A DNA stretch of 64,000 bases from Escherichia ruysiae (GCF_031323975.1 NZ_JAVIWS010000001.1:3038001-3102000), one strand, 5' to 3'; counted from the first letter of the stretch, positions 1 through 10,519 are shown. Notes: generated by a model from the letters alone, not told the origin. A program made the numbers and translations.

Positions 1-878
<878 letters not shown>

Positions 879-904
879 TTAAAAGGTAACATGACAATGC
901 ATGA

Positions 905-952
905 TGAATATAACAACATATAATGTTATGTGTTGTAGAGGAAGATCACAAA
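905..952. promoter_or_regulatory. AT-rich inverted repeat upstream of frlA
   Basis: The perfect palindrome AACATATAATGTT (915-927) sits inside a longer imperfect inverted repeat with arms near 913-920 and 927-936. It lies about 90 bases upstream of the frlA start. A TATATT-like -10 can be read on the - strand at 907-912. An operator/promoter role for frlA, perhaps for FrlR, is inference. Apart from this and the yhfL terminator, I see nothing in the 828-1122 gap. Confidence 0.35.
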
Positions 953-1049
953 ATTTTGCACAGGATCGTGTTGTGGCGGGAGTGAATGACTATCGCATTG
1001 AAATTAAAATGAAATTATTTTTACAGGCAGGGGGAAAGAAGGGCATAGA

Positions 1050-1082
1050 AACAAATACGCCCTCGGGGGATCCAGAGGGCGT
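1050..1082 (-). terminator. Rho-independent terminator of yhfL
   Basis: On the - strand an 8-bp GC-rich stem (ACGCCCTC / GAGGGCGT, 1057-1064 with 1075-1082) encloses a 10-base loop. A T-rich run follows (ATTTGTTTCT), about 40 bases past the yhfL stop. Confidence 0.75.
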
Positions 1083-1122
1083 CAGGCAATTAAACCGACA
1101 TTAACCGATTTCTATTAAGAGA

Positions 1123-1290
1123 TTACTGTGCAGTAGGACCGCAACCGCCAATGATTTTAGAAATAGAAATTGCCGGGTGCAGCAGGTAGTCGTAAGAGCA
1201 GTTTTTATCACGGTTTTCGATATGACCAGTACATGCAGTCAATGTAGCCAGTACCGCACCTACCAGTGCTACTTTAATAAATTTGTTCAT
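1123..1290 (-). CDS. yhfL: YhfL, small lipoprotein
   Basis: A 55-residue protein with a positively charged N-terminus, a hydrophobic stretch and the lipobox LTAC with the lipidated Cys at residue 20. It is therefore expected to be processed by signal peptidase II and anchored in the envelope. Three more cysteines occur in the mature part or near it, including a C-terminal IIGGCGPTAQ. It matches the E. coli YhfL I remember; no function is established. It lies downstream of cysG on the same strand, but a strong terminator separates them, so it probably has its own promoter. Confidence 0.9.
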   Translation of the reverse strand: MNKFIKVALVGAVLATLTACTGHIENRDKNCSYDYLLHPAISISKIIGGCGPTAQ

Positions 1291-1522
1291 TTTCATTCCC
1301 TATGTAAAATATATCGAGTAATATTCATTAATTATATGAATATAAGCAAACAGCTCGTTAGAGACAATACAGGAATATCTATTACACGTCAGTGAGTGGG
1401 CTATTAATATTTCGATTATATTTGTAAGCCCCTGTAACTGTAGGTAGTTATTAAAATAAGGAATTAGTTAAAAAGTTGTTTTATGTCTAATGAAGATAAA
1501 AATTAATATGGTGATTATTGTA
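1291..1522. other. AT-rich intergenic region upstream of yhfL
   Basis: This gap is very AT-rich and has no open frame with coding character. It must hold the yhfL promoter, because the cysG transcript ends at a strong terminator just to its right. I could not assign -35/-10 boxes with confidence. Confidence 0.5.
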
Positions 1523-1552
1523 AATAAAAAAAGGTCAGAAATATCTGACCTT
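1523..1552 (-). terminator. Rho-independent terminator of the nirBDC-cysG operon
   Basis: On the - strand a perfect 9-bp stem AAGGTCAGA / TCTGACCTT (1544-1552 with 1531-1539) has a four-base loop. Seven or more Ts follow. It starts about 18 bases past the cysG stop. Confidence 0.9.
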
Positions 1553-1569
1553 AATTAAATTTGTTTAAA

Positions 1570-2943
1570 TTAATGGTTTGAGAACCAGTTTAATTTATCG
1601 CGCAAACCAACAACCCGGCCAATAATAATTAATGATGGACTGTTCATTTGCTGCGCCAGATCGCCCAGCTGCGCGAGCGTACCGTCAATCACGCGTTGCG
1701 TTACCGCCGTCCCGTTTTCGACAATCGCCACTGGCATTTCGCCTGGCATTCCGTGTTCAATCAATTTTTGCTGAATGGTCGCAGCCTGATTTAGTCCCAT
1801 ATAGAATACCAGCGTCTGTTTTTCTGCTGCCAGGTTTTCCCAGTCCAGCTCACCACCGGTTTTTAAGTGTCCGGTAATTAAGCGTACGCTCTGAGCATAA
1901 TCGCGATGCGTAAGTGGAATACCCGAATAAGCAGAGCAACCAGAAGCTGCAGTAATACCCGGAACTACCGAGAACGGAATACCCGCGTTGCACAGTGTTT
2001 CCAGCTCTTCGCCACCACGGCCAAAAATAAACGGATCGCCGCCTTTCAGACGCACCACGCGTTTGCCTTTTTGCGCTTCCCGCAGCAGGATCTGGTTAAT
2101 CTCTTCCTGTGGTACGCAGTGGTATCCCGCGCGTTTACCGACGAAAACGCGGTCAGCATCGCGCCGTACCAGATTCATAATATCGTCAGAAACCAGACGG
2201 TCGTAGACCACCACATCAGCCTGCTGAATTTGTTGCAGACCTTTCAGCGTCAGTAGCCCGGCATCGCCAGGGCCGGCGCCAACCAGCACCACTTCACCGC
2301 GATGGTCAAGCGGCTCGTTGATTAACTGTTCGGTCGTTTCAGTAATGGCTTTCTGATCGTTATTCGCCAGCGACTGCGCCAGGCGGTCATTAACGAACAG
2401 TTTTTCCCAGAAACGGCGACGCTCGCCCATTGTCGCGAACTGTTGTTTCACCCGACCGCGTAACTGCCCGGCGTATTTCGCTACCTGGCCCAGATGTAGC
2501 GGCAGCAGTGATTCGAGTTTTTCGCGCAGCAGTCGCGCCAGAACCGGAGAGGTGCCGCCAGAGGAGACCGCTACCATCAACGGTGAGCGGTCAATAATCG
2601 ACGGCATAATGAAGCTGGCGGCTTTCGGCGCATCGACCACGTTACAGAAGATGCGACGAGATTCAGCGGCTTCGCTGACGCGCTGGTTAAGCGCGTCATC
2701 ATCCGTCGCGGCAATCGCCAGCCAGCAGGTGTCGAGAAGGCTTTCATCAAATGGCCCTTCGACGAGGGTTAACATGCCAGCATCTGCCCATGCGGTGAAC
2801 TGTGGAATAAACGCTAATGCATTCACCGTTAAGCGAGCGCCCGCGTCTAACAGCAACCTTGCTTTGCGTTCCGCAACATCACCACCGCCGACAATCAGAC
2901 AGTCGCGATCGCGTAATTGGCAAAATATAGGCAAATGATCCAC
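1570..2943 (-). CDS. cysG: CysG, siroheme synthase (trifunctional)
   Basis: A 457-residue multifunctional enzyme that makes siroheme from uroporphyrinogen III. The N-terminal half (about 1-205) is the precorrin-2 dehydrogenase/ferrochelatase, with the NAD-binding loop [13 protein letters not shown] and the SSGGTSP segment around Ser128. The C-terminal half (about 216-448) is the SAM-dependent methyltransferase, with [15 protein letters not shown] and [16 protein letters not shown]. Siroheme is the cofactor of NirB and of sulfite reductase, which explains its place as last gene of the nir operon. Length equals E. coli CysG. Several positions differ from the K-12 protein I remember, chiefly in the linker around 195-215 and near the C-terminus. 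Confidence 0.97.
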   Translation of the reverse strand: MDHLPIFCQLRDRDCLIVGGGDVAERKARLLLDAGARLTVNALAFIPQFTAWADAGMLTLVEGPFDESLLDTCWLAIAATDDDALNQRVSEAAESRRIFCNVVDAPKAASFIMPSIIDRSPLMVAVSSGGTSPVLARLLREKLESLLPLHLGQVAKYAGQLRGRVKQQFATMGERRRFWEKLFVNDRLAQSLANNDQKAITETTEQLINEPLDHRGEVVLVGAGPGDAGLLTLKGLQQIQQADVVVYDRLVSDDIMNLVRRDADRVFVGKRAGYHCVPQEEINQILLREAQKGKRVVRLKGGDPFIFGRGGEELETLCNAGIPFSVVPGITAASGCSAYSGIPLTHRDYAQSVRLITGHLKTGGELDWENLAAEKQTLVFYMGLNQAATIQQKLIEHGMPGEMPVAIVENGTAVTQRVIDGTLAQLGDLAQQMNSPSLIIIGRVVGLRDKLNWFSNH

Positions 2944-2961
2944 GTAAAAACCCCTTACTGA

Positions 2962-3768
2962 TTAACCTGCAGCCGTTTCAGTTTGATTAAATTTGTCCGC
3001 AACCGGACGATTCGCTTTCGGCGTAGCATACCAATAACCCAATCCCATGAATACGGCGCCCGATAAAGTATTACCCAGCGTCACCCACAGCAGGTTATGC
3101 CCAATACCTGCCAGCGTATAGGCTTCGCTGTGGTTGCCGAACCAGGAGAGCGCGAACAGCGTCATGTTAGCGATGGAGTGCTCATAGCCGGACGCGATAA
3201 ATGCCAGCAGACACCACCAGATAGCGATAAATTTCGCCGCCCCTTCAGTGCGCAGCGCCATCCAGATAGCCAGGCAAACCAGCCAGTTACACAATGCGCC
3301 TTTGAAGAACAGTACCATTGCCGGTGCAGTGGTTTTTGCCAGCGCGACGGAGTGAACGATGCTGGTATCTACCGGCAGCAGGCTACCGCCGCCCCAGCTA
3401 TAAAGCATGGCAACGAAGACGGAACCGACCAGGTTGCCCAGCCAGGTTTGCGGCAGGATTGCCCACATTTGCCCGTGGCTAATGGTGCCCGCTTTCACCC
3501 CAAAGGTGAGGAACATGGTGTGTCCGGTGAACAGTTCAGAACCGGCGATAATTACCAGCGTTAAGGCGATACCAAAGGTCGCGCCCATCACCAGAGGACG
3601 TATGGACGGATCGAGCAAATTACCGAGCGTGAAAATCAGGATGATCCCAAGACCCACATACGCGCCCGCCATGGCGGAGCTGACCCAAAAGCCGAGCGGG
3701 TTATTTGCCGACAGGCGTGCAATGCGCGCAGCGTTAGCCGCACACTTATTAATAGTGTCTGTAAACAT
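2962..3768 (-). CDS. nirC: NirC, nitrite channel
   Basis: A 268-residue inner-membrane protein of the formate/nitrite transporter (FNT) family, carrying nitrite across the cytoplasmic membrane. Hydrophobic segments alternate through the protein. FNT landmarks include the first-helix glycine-rich region (AGAYVGLGIIL), the SELFTGHTM segment, NWLVCLAIWMA and the late GNTLSGAVFMGLGYWYA. Length matches E. coli NirC. It lies between nirD and cysG; a hairpin in the nirD-nirC gap may lower its expression relative to nirBD. Confidence 0.97.
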   Translation of the reverse strand: MFTDTINKCAANAARIARLSANNPLGFWVSSAMAGAYVGLGIILIFTLGNLLDPSIRPLVMGATFGIALTLVIIAGSELFTGHTMFLTFGVKAGTISHGQMWAILPQTWLGNLVGSVFVAMLYSWGGGSLLPVDTSIVHSVALAKTTAPAMVLFFKGALCNWLVCLAIWMALRTEGAAKFIAIWWCLLAFIASGYEHSIANMTLFALSWFGNHSEAYTLAGIGHNLLWVTLGNTLSGAVFMGLGYWYATPKANRPVADKFNQTETAAG

Positions 3769-3859
3769 TTGATTATCCTTTAAAAAATAAAAACAAAAAA
3801 TAAAACAAAAAGTTTAAAAAATGTCCTGCAATATACCGAAGGTTATTACAGGACCATGC

Positions 3860-3884
3860 AAAAAGGGGAGGCATTGCGCCTCCC
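3860..3884 (-). terminator. Attenuator-like hairpin between nirD and nirC
   Basis: On the - strand the stem GGGAGGC / GCCTCCC (3878-3884 with 3866-3872) has a five-base loop, and CTTTTTG follows. It begins about 10 bases past the nirD stop. The short T-run suggests partial read-through into nirC and cysG. The remaining 90 bases to nirC are A/T-rich. Confidence 0.65.
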
Positions 3885-3893
3885 GTTAAAACA

Positions 3894-4220
3894 TTAACCG
3901 CGTAGCTGTACCACGCCGTCTTTCACTCGCGCTTCGTAATGCTTGACGGAAAACTGTTCGTCTTCCATGCACAAGCCGTCGCTTAAGCGAAAACGCTGTT
4001 TTTTCAGCGGGCTGGCTACCCACAGCTCGCCCTGGTGTTCCGCAATCAGCCCGCGTGACAGCACGCTGGATTCGAAGAACGGGTCGATGTTGCTGATCGC
4101 AAACACCTGGTCGCTGTGATACGGGCGGAAAATTGCTACCTGCTCGTCACCTAACAGCGCGCAGACGCCGGTTTCAGGCAGGATGTCATCGATTTTGCAG
4201 ATGTCTTTCCACTGGCTCAT
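3894..4220 (-). CDS. nirD: NirD, nitrite reductase (NADH) small subunit
   Basis: A 108-residue cytoplasmic subunit of the assimilatory-type NADH nitrite reductase NirBD. It belongs to the Rieske-like ferredoxin fold (residues about 5-105), but the iron-sulfur Cys/His ligand pairs are absent, as in other NirD proteins. The start codon overlaps the nirB stop (ATGA at 4217-4220), giving translational coupling and balanced subunit synthesis. Confidence 0.96.
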   Translation of the reverse strand: MSQWKDICKIDDILPETGVCALLGDEQVAIFRPYHSDQVFAISNIDPFFESSVLSRGLIAEHQGELWVASPLKKQRFRLSDGLCMEDEQFSVKHYEARVKDGVVQLRG

Positions 4221-6760
4221 GCGTTGTCCTCCACCAGAGTTACCGGGATACGTTCATACGGCGTTGCCGGACGGTGCTGTTCGCGTTCTGGCACCATCTG
4301 CACGTTCGGGTCACGCTTGTCGCTGTTGATGAAGTGTTTGAAGCGAGTCTGCGCGGACGGTGTATTGACCGTTTCAGTCCACTCACACACTACCGCTTCA
4401 CGCAGGCGCGCCATCTCTTCTTCCAGATGTGCGTTCAGCCCCAGTTTGTCGTCAATGATCACCGCTTTCAGGTAATCGATGCCGCCTTCAAGGTTTTCTA
4501 ACCACGGCGCGGTACGCGTCAGTTTGTCGGCGGTACGGATGTAGAACATCATGAAGCGGTCGAGATATTTGATCAGCGTTTCGCGATCGATATCCGCTGC
4601 CAGCAGATCCGCATGACGCGGTTTCATGCCGCCGTTACCGCAAACATACAGGTTCCAGCCTTTTTCAGTGGCGATAATACCCACGTCTTTACCCTGAGCT
4701 TCTGAACATTCACGGGTACAGCCGGAGACACCGAACTTCATTTTGTGCGGAGTACGGATGCCTTTGTAGCGGTTTTCCAGTTCCACGCCGAGACCCACGC
4801 TGTCGCCAACGCCGTAGCGGCACCAGGTGCTACCCACGCAGGTTTTCGCCATACGCAGTGCTTTCGCATAGGCATGACCGGTTTCGAAGCCGGCTTCAAT
4901 CAGCTGACGCCAGATCTCCGGCAGATCGTCTTTCTGTGCGCCAAACATTGCCAGACGCTGGGAGCCAGTGATTTTGGTGTAGAGATTAAATTCACGCGCG
5001 ATACGACCTACCGCCATCAGCCCTTCCGGGGTGATTTCACCGCCCGGAGAACGCGGGATCACCGAGTAGGTGCCGTCTTTCTGGATGTTAGCGAGGAAGT
5101 TATCGTTAGAATCCTGCAGCGGAGTATGTTCCGGTTTCAGAATGTATTCGTTCCAGCAGGAGGCCAGCAGCGAACCGACGGTCGGTTTACAAACTTCACA
5201 ACCGTAGCCTTTGCCGTGTTTCGCCAGCAGTTCTTCGAAGGTTTTAATGCCTTCAACGCGGATCAAATGGAACAGTTCCTGACGCGAATAAGCAAAGTGT
5301 TCGCACAGGTTGTTGTTAACTTCGATACCCTGTTTCGCCAGTTCCGCATTCAGTACCTGAGTGACCAGCGGGATACAGCCGCCGCAGCCAGTACCGGCTT
5401 TGGTTTCGGCTTTCAGCGCCGCAACGGTGTGGCAGCCTTTGTTGATAGCAGCAATCAGGTCGCCTTTGGTGACGTCGAAGCAGGAGCAGATTTGTGCGCT
5501 GTCCGGCAGTTTATCTACACCGATAGATGGCTTACCGCTACCGGAGTGCGCTGGCAGGATCAGGGAATCTGGGTTTTCTGGCAGTTCGATAGCGTTCAAC
5601 ACCAGTTGCAGCAGGTTGCCGTAATCGCTGGTATCACCCACCAGTACCGCACCGAGCAGGGTTTTGTTGTCTTCGCTGACAACCAGGCGTTTGTAGATCT
5701 CTTTGCTTTCGTCGAGGTAAACATAGCTACGAGCGCCTGGTGTACGGCCATGCGCATCGCCAATACCGCCAACGTCCACGCCCAGCAGTTTCAGCTTGGC
5801 GCTAAGGTCAGCGCCTTCAAAGGCGTTTTCGCTACCGAGAATGTGGTCAACGGCGACCTGCGCCATTTTGTAGCCTGGTGCGACCAGACCAAAGACACGG
5901 TTGTTCCAGCTTGCGCATTCACCGATGGCGTAGATATCCGGATCGGAAGTCTGGCAGGAATCATTGATTACGATACCCCCGCGCGGAGCAACGTCCAGAC
6001 CACACTGGGTTGCCAGCTTATCGCGCGGACGGATACCGGTAGAGAAGACGATAAAGTCAACTTCCAGCTCGCTACCGTCGGCAAAACGCATGGTTTTACG
6101 CGCTTCGACACCTTCCTGCACAATTTCAAGGGTGTTTTTGCTGGTGTGAACGCGCACGCCCATACTTTCGATTTTGCGACGCAGCTGCTCGCCGCCCATC
6201 TGATCAAGCTGTTCCGCCATCAGCATAGGGGCAAATTCGATAACGTGGGTTTCAATGCCTAAGTTTTTCAGCGCGCCAGCGGCTTCCAGACCTAACAGGC
6301 CACCGCCAACAACGGCACCGCGCTTGCTGCGACGGGCGCAGGATTCAATCGCGTTGAGGTCTTCAATGGTGCGATAGACAAAGCAATCCTGGGTATCAGA
6401 ACCTTTGATCGGCGGGATCCACGGGTAGGAACCGGTCGCCATGATCAGCTTGTCATAATAAACGGTACGCCCGGCGCTGGAGTGAATCACCTTCTCCTGA
6501 CGGTTGATGGTGATAGCGCGTTCGCCGACCAGAACTTTAATGCCGTGTTTCTCGTAAAAGCCTTCGCGCACCAGCGACAGCTCTTCGGCGGTGTGGTGAG
6601 AGAAGTAAGACGAGAGGTGTACGCGGTCATAAGCGATGCGCGGTTCTTCACAGAAAACGGTAATATCAAAGTTGGCCGCATCAGATTTATCAAGAAGATC
6701 TTCGATAAAGCGATGGCCGACCATACCGTTACCGATAATTGCGAGTCTGACTTTGCTCAT
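4217..6760 (-). CDS. nirB: NirB, nitrite reductase (NADH) large subunit
   Basis: An 847-residue cytoplasmic enzyme that reduces nitrite to ammonium with NADH during anaerobic growth. Domains in order: FAD/NAD(P)-dependent oxidoreductase (LAIIGNGMVGHRFIEDLL at the N-terminus, second nucleotide-binding loop VVGGGLLGLEAAGAL); BFD-like [2Fe-2S] domain (CSCFDVTKGDL, then TGCGGC); and a C-terminal siroheme/[4Fe-4S] domain with ligand pairs CVGSTWC (Cx5C) and SGCTRECSE (Cx3C). First gene of nirBDC-cysG, under an FNR-type promoter. Length matches E. coli. Confidence 0.97.
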   Translation of the reverse strand: MSKVRLAIIGNGMVGHRFIEDLLDKSDAANFDITVFCEEPRIAYDRVHLSSYFSHHTAEELSLVREGFYEKHGIKVLVGERAITINRQEKVIHSSAGRTVYYDKLIMATGSYPWIPPIKGSDTQDCFVYRTIEDLNAIESCARRSKRGAVVGGGLLGLEAAGALKNLGIETHVIEFAPMLMAEQLDQMGGEQLRRKIESMGVRVHTSKNTLEIVQEGVEARKTMRFADGSELEVDFIVFSTGIRPRDKLATQCGLDVAPRGGIVINDSCQTSDPDIYAIGECASWNNRVFGLVAPGYKMAQVAVDHILGSENAFEGADLSAKLKLLGVDVGGIGDAHGRTPGARSYVYLDESKEIYKRLVVSEDNKTLLGAVLVGDTSDYGNLLQLVLNAIELPENPDSLILPAHSGSGKPSIGVDKLPDSAQICSCFDVTKGDLIAAINKGCHTVAALKAETKAGTGCGGCIPLVTQVLNAELAKQGIEVNNNLCEHFAYSRQELFHLIRVEGIKTFEELLAKHGKGYGCEVCKPTVGSLLASCWNEYILKPEHTPLQDSNDNFLANIQKDGTYSVIPRSPGGEITPEGLMAVGRIAREFNLYTKITGSQRLAMFGAQKDDLPEIWRQLIEAGFETGHAYAKALRMAKTCVGSTWCRYGVGDSVGLGVELENRYKGIRTPHKMKFGVSGCTRECSEAQGKDVGIIATEKGWNLYVCGNGGMKPRHADLLAADIDRETLIKYLDRFMMFYIRTADKLTRTAPWLENLEGGIDYLKAVIIDDKLGLNAHLEEEMARLREAVVCEWTETVNTPSAQTRFKHFINSDKRDPNVQMVPEREQHRPATPYERIPVTLVEDNA

Positions 6761-6818
6761 TTTTGCCTCGATTTCTTTTCTATTACCGCCTACCTTAACG
6801 ATTCAGCAACCCCACTTA

Positions 6819-6832
6819 TTGATGCAAATCAA
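6819..6832 (-). promoter_or_regulatory. FNR-binding site of the nirB promoter
   Basis: On the - strand TTGATTTGCATCAA fits the FNR consensus TTGATnnnnATCAA exactly. Known nirB promoter geometry (FNR centred at -41.5) would place the transcription start near 6784, with a TAAGGT-like -10 around 6792-6797. The anaerobic activator FNR is expected to bind here. The overall arrangement matches the E. coli nirB promoter with small base changes. Confidence 0.88.
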
Positions 6833-6845
6833 ATTCACCTTTATA

Positions 6846-6861
6846 TACTCCTTAAGAGGTA
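6846..6861 (-). promoter_or_regulatory. NarL/NarP 7-2-7 site of the nirB promoter
   Basis: Two heptamers facing each other (- strand TACCTCT, TA, AGGAGTA) give the 7-2-7 arrangement bound by NarL and NarP. The site is centred 28 bases upstream of the FNR site centre, as in E. coli nirB at about -69.5. It links the operon to nitrate and nitrite. Confidence 0.78.
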
Positions 6862-6982
6862 TATTGCTGATTTGTATAAATATTCTTAAGTCACGGAATT
6901 GTCTGACATTTCATGTTTGTGCAAAAAACAGACAAAATAAAAGCATTTATAGAGATGAAGGCACGTTGCGGGAGATGAGAGG

Positions 6983-7013
6983 AAAAAGCCGGACGACAAA
7001 AGTGCCGCCCGGC
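6983..7013 (-). terminator. Rho-independent terminator of tsgA
   Basis: On the - strand the 11-bp stem GCCGGGCGGCA / TGTCGTCCGGC (two G-T wobbles) has a four-base loop. TTTTTCC follows. It begins about 9 bases past the tsgA stop and keeps tsgA transcription out of the nirB promoter. Confidence 0.85.
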
Positions 7014-7021
7014 ATTGGCAA

Positions 7022-8203
7022 TTAATGAGAGGTCAGGGTGTTGTGCTGACGGTGACGGCTGACAAAACCTAACAGGAAGCACATCACGAATACCACAGCG
7101 TACAGACCGTTTGCAGTGAGCAGTGCCGCCTGTGGACCGCTATGTTCTACGATCGGACCGGTAACCACAAAGGTCAGCATGGTGCCGATGGTTCCACAGG
7201 TGAGTACGAAGTTAACCAGTTTTGGCGATGGTACTTTTGTCTGCTGGGAACCCAGAGTGATGATGGTGGTATAGATTGCGCTGGAGAAGAAGCCCAGAGC
7301 AAGAATAGACCATGCCATATGCGCTGGTGTTCCGGTGTTAAAGACGTACATCAGAATCGCAGCCAGGCCTGCCAGCACGGTCAGAATACGTTGCAGGTCA
7401 AAGAAACGCAGAATAAAGCTGAACGCCCACATGCCGACCATGTACGACATCCAGAAGTTGCTTACCAGCGTACCCGCGTCGTTCAGGCTCATGCCCAGAC
7501 CTTTGGCGTACTCTGGCACCCAGGAGATAAAACCTAGCTGACCGAGGATGTAGCACAGCGCAGCAATAGAGAGAAACAGCACGCCGATCCCCCACTTTTC
7601 TTTCGCTACCGGGGCGTCAGCTTTTGGCGCATGTTTGCCCAGCGCCGGGAACTCACAGCCGAAGGTCAGAATAAAAATAGCGACGTACACCAACCCGATG
7701 CAGGCATAAACCCAGTACCACTCAATGCTGCGCGCCAGCAGAAATGCGGCGATCATCGGGAAAATCATCCCGGCCATACTGAAGAAGGAGTCGGTAAACA
7801 GCAGACGGGAACCGCGCTGGCGCCCTTCATACATTTGCGTTACCAGGAATGTACCAATCGACATGGTGATACCGCTGACCACCCCAAGGATGAACATCGC
7901 CGCCGAGAACAGCGCCAGGCTGTGGCTGAACATCAAACCGGCAACCGCCAGCACCATCAGGAGAAAGCCAAAACGTAACTGCGTTTTCAACGGGACGATT
8001 TCCATCAGCCAGGCGTTGAGGAAGATAGAGATTAAAATGCCGGCGTTGAGGAAGGTGAAGGTATTACTCATACTGGAAACGGGCAGATTGAAATAATCGG
8101 CGATATTTCCCATCACCATCCCGGTGACAATAACCAACGCACCGGTCAGTGCGTAGGAAAGAAAGCTAATCCATGTGAGCTTGATGCGATTGCTGTTAGT
8201 CAT
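7022..8203 (-). CDS. tsgA: TsgA, major facilitator superfamily protein
   Basis: A 393-residue inner-membrane protein with about 12 hydrophobic segments and an MFS fold. It matches E. coli TsgA closely. The MFS loop after helix 2 is atypical ([14 protein letters not shown]), but the helix pattern is clear, with repeated [12 protein letters not shown] and [17 protein letters not shown] glycine-rich helices. The substrate is unknown; the name comes from a tellurite/selenite-growth phenotype reported for this family. It is monocistronic, transcribed divergently from ppiA, and followed by its own terminator. Confidence 0.94.
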   Translation of the reverse strand: MTNSNRIKLTWISFLSYALTGALVIVTGMVMGNIADYFNLPVSSMSNTFTFLNAGILISIFLNAWLMEIVPLKTQLRFGFLLMVLAVAGLMFSHSLALFSAAMFILGVVSGITMSIGTFLVTQMYEGRQRGSRLLFTDSFFSMAGMIFPMIAAFLLARSIEWYWVYACIGLVYVAIFILTFGCEFPALGKHAPKADAPVAKEKWGIGVLFLSIAALCYILGQLGFISWVPEYAKGLGMSLNDAGTLVSNFWMSYMVGMWAFSFILRFFDLQRILTVLAGLAAILMYVFNTGTPAHMAWSILALGFFSSAIYTTIITLGSQQTKVPSPKLVNFVLTCGTIGTMLTFVVTGPIVEHSGPQAALLTANGLYAVVFVMCFLLGFVSRHRQHNTLTSH

Positions 8204-8325
8204 GATTGGCCTGCGTTCAAAAGTAAAATGGCATAGCGGGCTATGCCGCGAGCGGGCGATTTTAGGTGATTTTGTGATCTGATTAAATATTTAATTGCAA
8301 ACGGTTGCTAATTTGCAAACGTTAA

Positions 8326-8341
8326 AGTGATTCTGATCACG
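8326..8341. promoter_or_regulatory. CRP-like site in the tsgA-ppiA divergent region
   Basis: AGTGATTCTGATCACG is one mismatch per arm from TGTGA-N6-TCACA. It lies 132 bases upstream of ppiA in the 269-base divergent gap. Several TTGCAAAC/GTTGC words at 8295-8320 resemble CytR half-sites. The E. coli ppiA promoter is known to respond to cAMP-CRP and CytR, so the same control is inferred. A second TGATCATCA lies at 8351-8359. Confidence 0.62.
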
Positions 8342-8463
8342 AAATAAAAGTGATCATCAGGTTACATATATTTCAAGTACGTAAAATTAGGTAAAGGAAT
8401 GGCCTTGTCATTGAAGGCTATTTAGAATCTCTCCACTTGCTTTTTTTCTGCTCTGTTTGTTAA

Positions 8464-9045
<582 letters not shown>

Positions 9046-9149
9046 CGATTTCTCGCGCGGGCAAAATTGTCCGCGCATCTGCTCTTCCGGCGTAACCCGG
9101 ATTTGCCGCTTATACTTGTGGCAAATGGACACGTTCAGGGAGGCATCCA

Positions 9150-9317
9150 GTGAAGAAACTCACCGATAAGCAAAAGTCCCGTCTCTGGGAGCTTCAGCGT
9201 AATCGTAATTTCCAGGCCAGTCGCCGTCTTGAAGGCGTCGAGATGCCATTAGTCACTCTTACTGCCGCTGAGGCTTTGGTGCGCCTTGAAGAGCTAAGGA
9301 GGCACTATGAGCGATAA
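9150..9317 (+). CDS. yhfG: YhfG (FicA), antitoxin partner of Fic
   Basis: A 55-residue protein that starts with GTG at 9150, preceded by a strong AGGGAGG site. Residues 24-29 (SRRLEG) fit the Fic-inhibition motif [S/T]xxxE[G/N], in which the Glu (E28) blocks ATP binding in the partner Fic protein. The gene overlaps fic by 11 bases (fic ATG at 9307, yhfG stop at 9315-9317), so the two are translationally coupled. This is a class I Fic arrangement, with the antitoxin as a separate protein. Matches E. coli YhfG. Confidence 0.93.
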   Translation: MKKLTDKQKSRLWELQRNRNFQASRRLEGVEMPLVTLTAAEALVRLEELRRHYER

Positions 9318-9909
9318 ATTCGGCGAAGGGCGCGACCCGTATCTCTATCCTGGCCTCGATATCATGCGTAATCGGCTGGATATCCGCCAACAGCAGCGGC
9401 TGGAGCAGGCGGCTTACGAAATGACGGCGCTGCGTGCCGCGACCATTGAGCTTGGTCCGTTGGTGCGTGGTTTACCGCATTTGCGCGCTATTCATCGCCA
9501 GCTGTATCAGGATATTTTCGACTGGGCGGGGCAACTGCGTGAAGTCGATATTTATCAGGGGGATACGCCGTTCTGCCACTTTGCTTATATCGAAAAAGAG
9601 GGCAATGCCCTGATGCAGGATCTGGAGGAAGAAGGTTATCTGGTCGGCCTTGAGAAAGCGAAGTTCGTCGAGCGACTGGCGCACTACTATTGTGAAATCA
9701 ATGTCCTGCATCCATTCCGTGCGGGAAGTGGCCTGGCACAGCGGATCTTCTTCGAGCAACTGGCTATTCATGCGGGCTATCAACTGAGCTGGCAGGGTAT
9801 CGAAAAAGAGACCTGGAATCAGGCAAATCAGAGCGGGGCTATGGGCGATCTCTCTGCGCTGCAGACGATATTTAGCAAAGTGGTAAGCGAAGCCGGGGAA
9901 TCTGAGTAA
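9307..9909 (+). CDS. fic: Fic, Fic-domain protein (putative AMP transferase/toxin)
   Basis: A 200-residue Fic-fold protein, expected to be cytoplasmic. The Fic loop, residues 135-146, reads [12 protein letters not shown] against the family HPFx[D/N]GNGRxxR. His135 and the last Arg are kept, but the metal-binding D/N is Ala, GNG is GSG, and the first Arg is Leu. E. coli K-12 Fic has a similarly degenerate loop, from memory. Residue 55 is Gly, the wild-type state of the position changed to Arg in the classic fic-1 (filamentation induced by cAMP) allele. Encoded with its antitoxin YhfG, upstream of pabA. Confidence 0.93.
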   Translation: MSDKFGEGRDPYLYPGLDIMRNRLDIRQQQRLEQAAYEMTALRAATIELGPLVRGLPHLRAIHRQLYQDIFDWAGQLREVDIYQGDTPFCHFAYIEKEGNALMQDLEEEGYLVGLEKAKFVERLAHYYCEINVLHPFRAGSGLAQRIFFEQLAIHAGYQLSWQGIEKETWNQANQSGAMGDLSALQTIFSKVVSEAGESE

Positions 9910-9940
9910 AATAGCGCGGTTCTTTCGTACCGGAGCCGCC

Positions 9941-10504
9941 ATGATCCTGCTTATTGATAACTACGATTCTTTCACCTGGAACCTCTACCAGTACTTTTGT
10001 GAACTGGGGGCGGATGTGCTGGTTAAGCGCAACGATGCGTTGACGCTGGCGGATATCGACGCCCTTAAACCGCAGAAAATTGTCATCTCACCTGGCCCCT
10101 GTACGCCCAATGAAGCCGGGATCTCCCTTGAGACTATTCGTCACTATGCCGGACGCTTGCCGATTCTTGGCGTCTGCCTCGGTCATCAGGCGATGGCGCA
10201 GGCTTTTGGCGGCAAAGTCGTGCGCGCCGCAAAGGTCATGCACGGCAAAACTTCACCGATTACGCATAACGGCCAGGGGGTATTTCGCGGTCTGGCAAAT
10301 CCACTCACCGTGACGCGCTACCATTCGCTGGTGGTAGAACCTGACTCATTGCCAGCGTGCTTTGACGTGACTGCCTGGAGCGAAACCCGCGAGATTATGG
10401 GGATTCGCCATCGCCAGTGGGATCTTGAAGGTGTGCAGTTCCACCCGGAAAGCATTCTCAGCGAACAGGGGCATCAATTGCTGGCGAATTTCCTGCATCG
10501 CTGA
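9941..10504 (+). CDS. pabA: PabA, aminodeoxychorismate synthase glutaminase subunit
   Basis: A 187-residue class I glutamine amidotransferase that feeds ammonia to PabB for 4-amino-4-deoxychorismate, the p-aminobenzoate/folate precursor. Catalytic residues are visible: the nucleophile Cys79 in LGVCLGHQ and the His/Glu pair in VQFHPES. The oxyanion-hole loop SPGPCTP is also present. It lies 31 bases after fic, the same spacing style as in E. coli, and is likely co-transcribed with fic at least in part. Confidence 0.97.
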   Translation: MILLIDNYDSFTWNLYQYFCELGADVLVKRNDALTLADIDALKPQKIVISPGPCTPNEAGISLETIRHYAGRLPILGVCLGHQAMAQAFGGKVVRAAKVMHGKTSPITHNGQGVFRGLANPLTVTRYHSLVVEPDSLPACFDVTAWSETREIMGIRHRQWDLEGVQFHPESILSEQGHQLLANFLHR

Positions 10505-10519
10505 TTTCTGGTTGCTATC

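Noticed and set aside
4745..6262. 505-codon open frame antisense to nirB
   Set aside because: Fully covered by nirB, which has complete domain motifs; the antisense product resembles no family I know.
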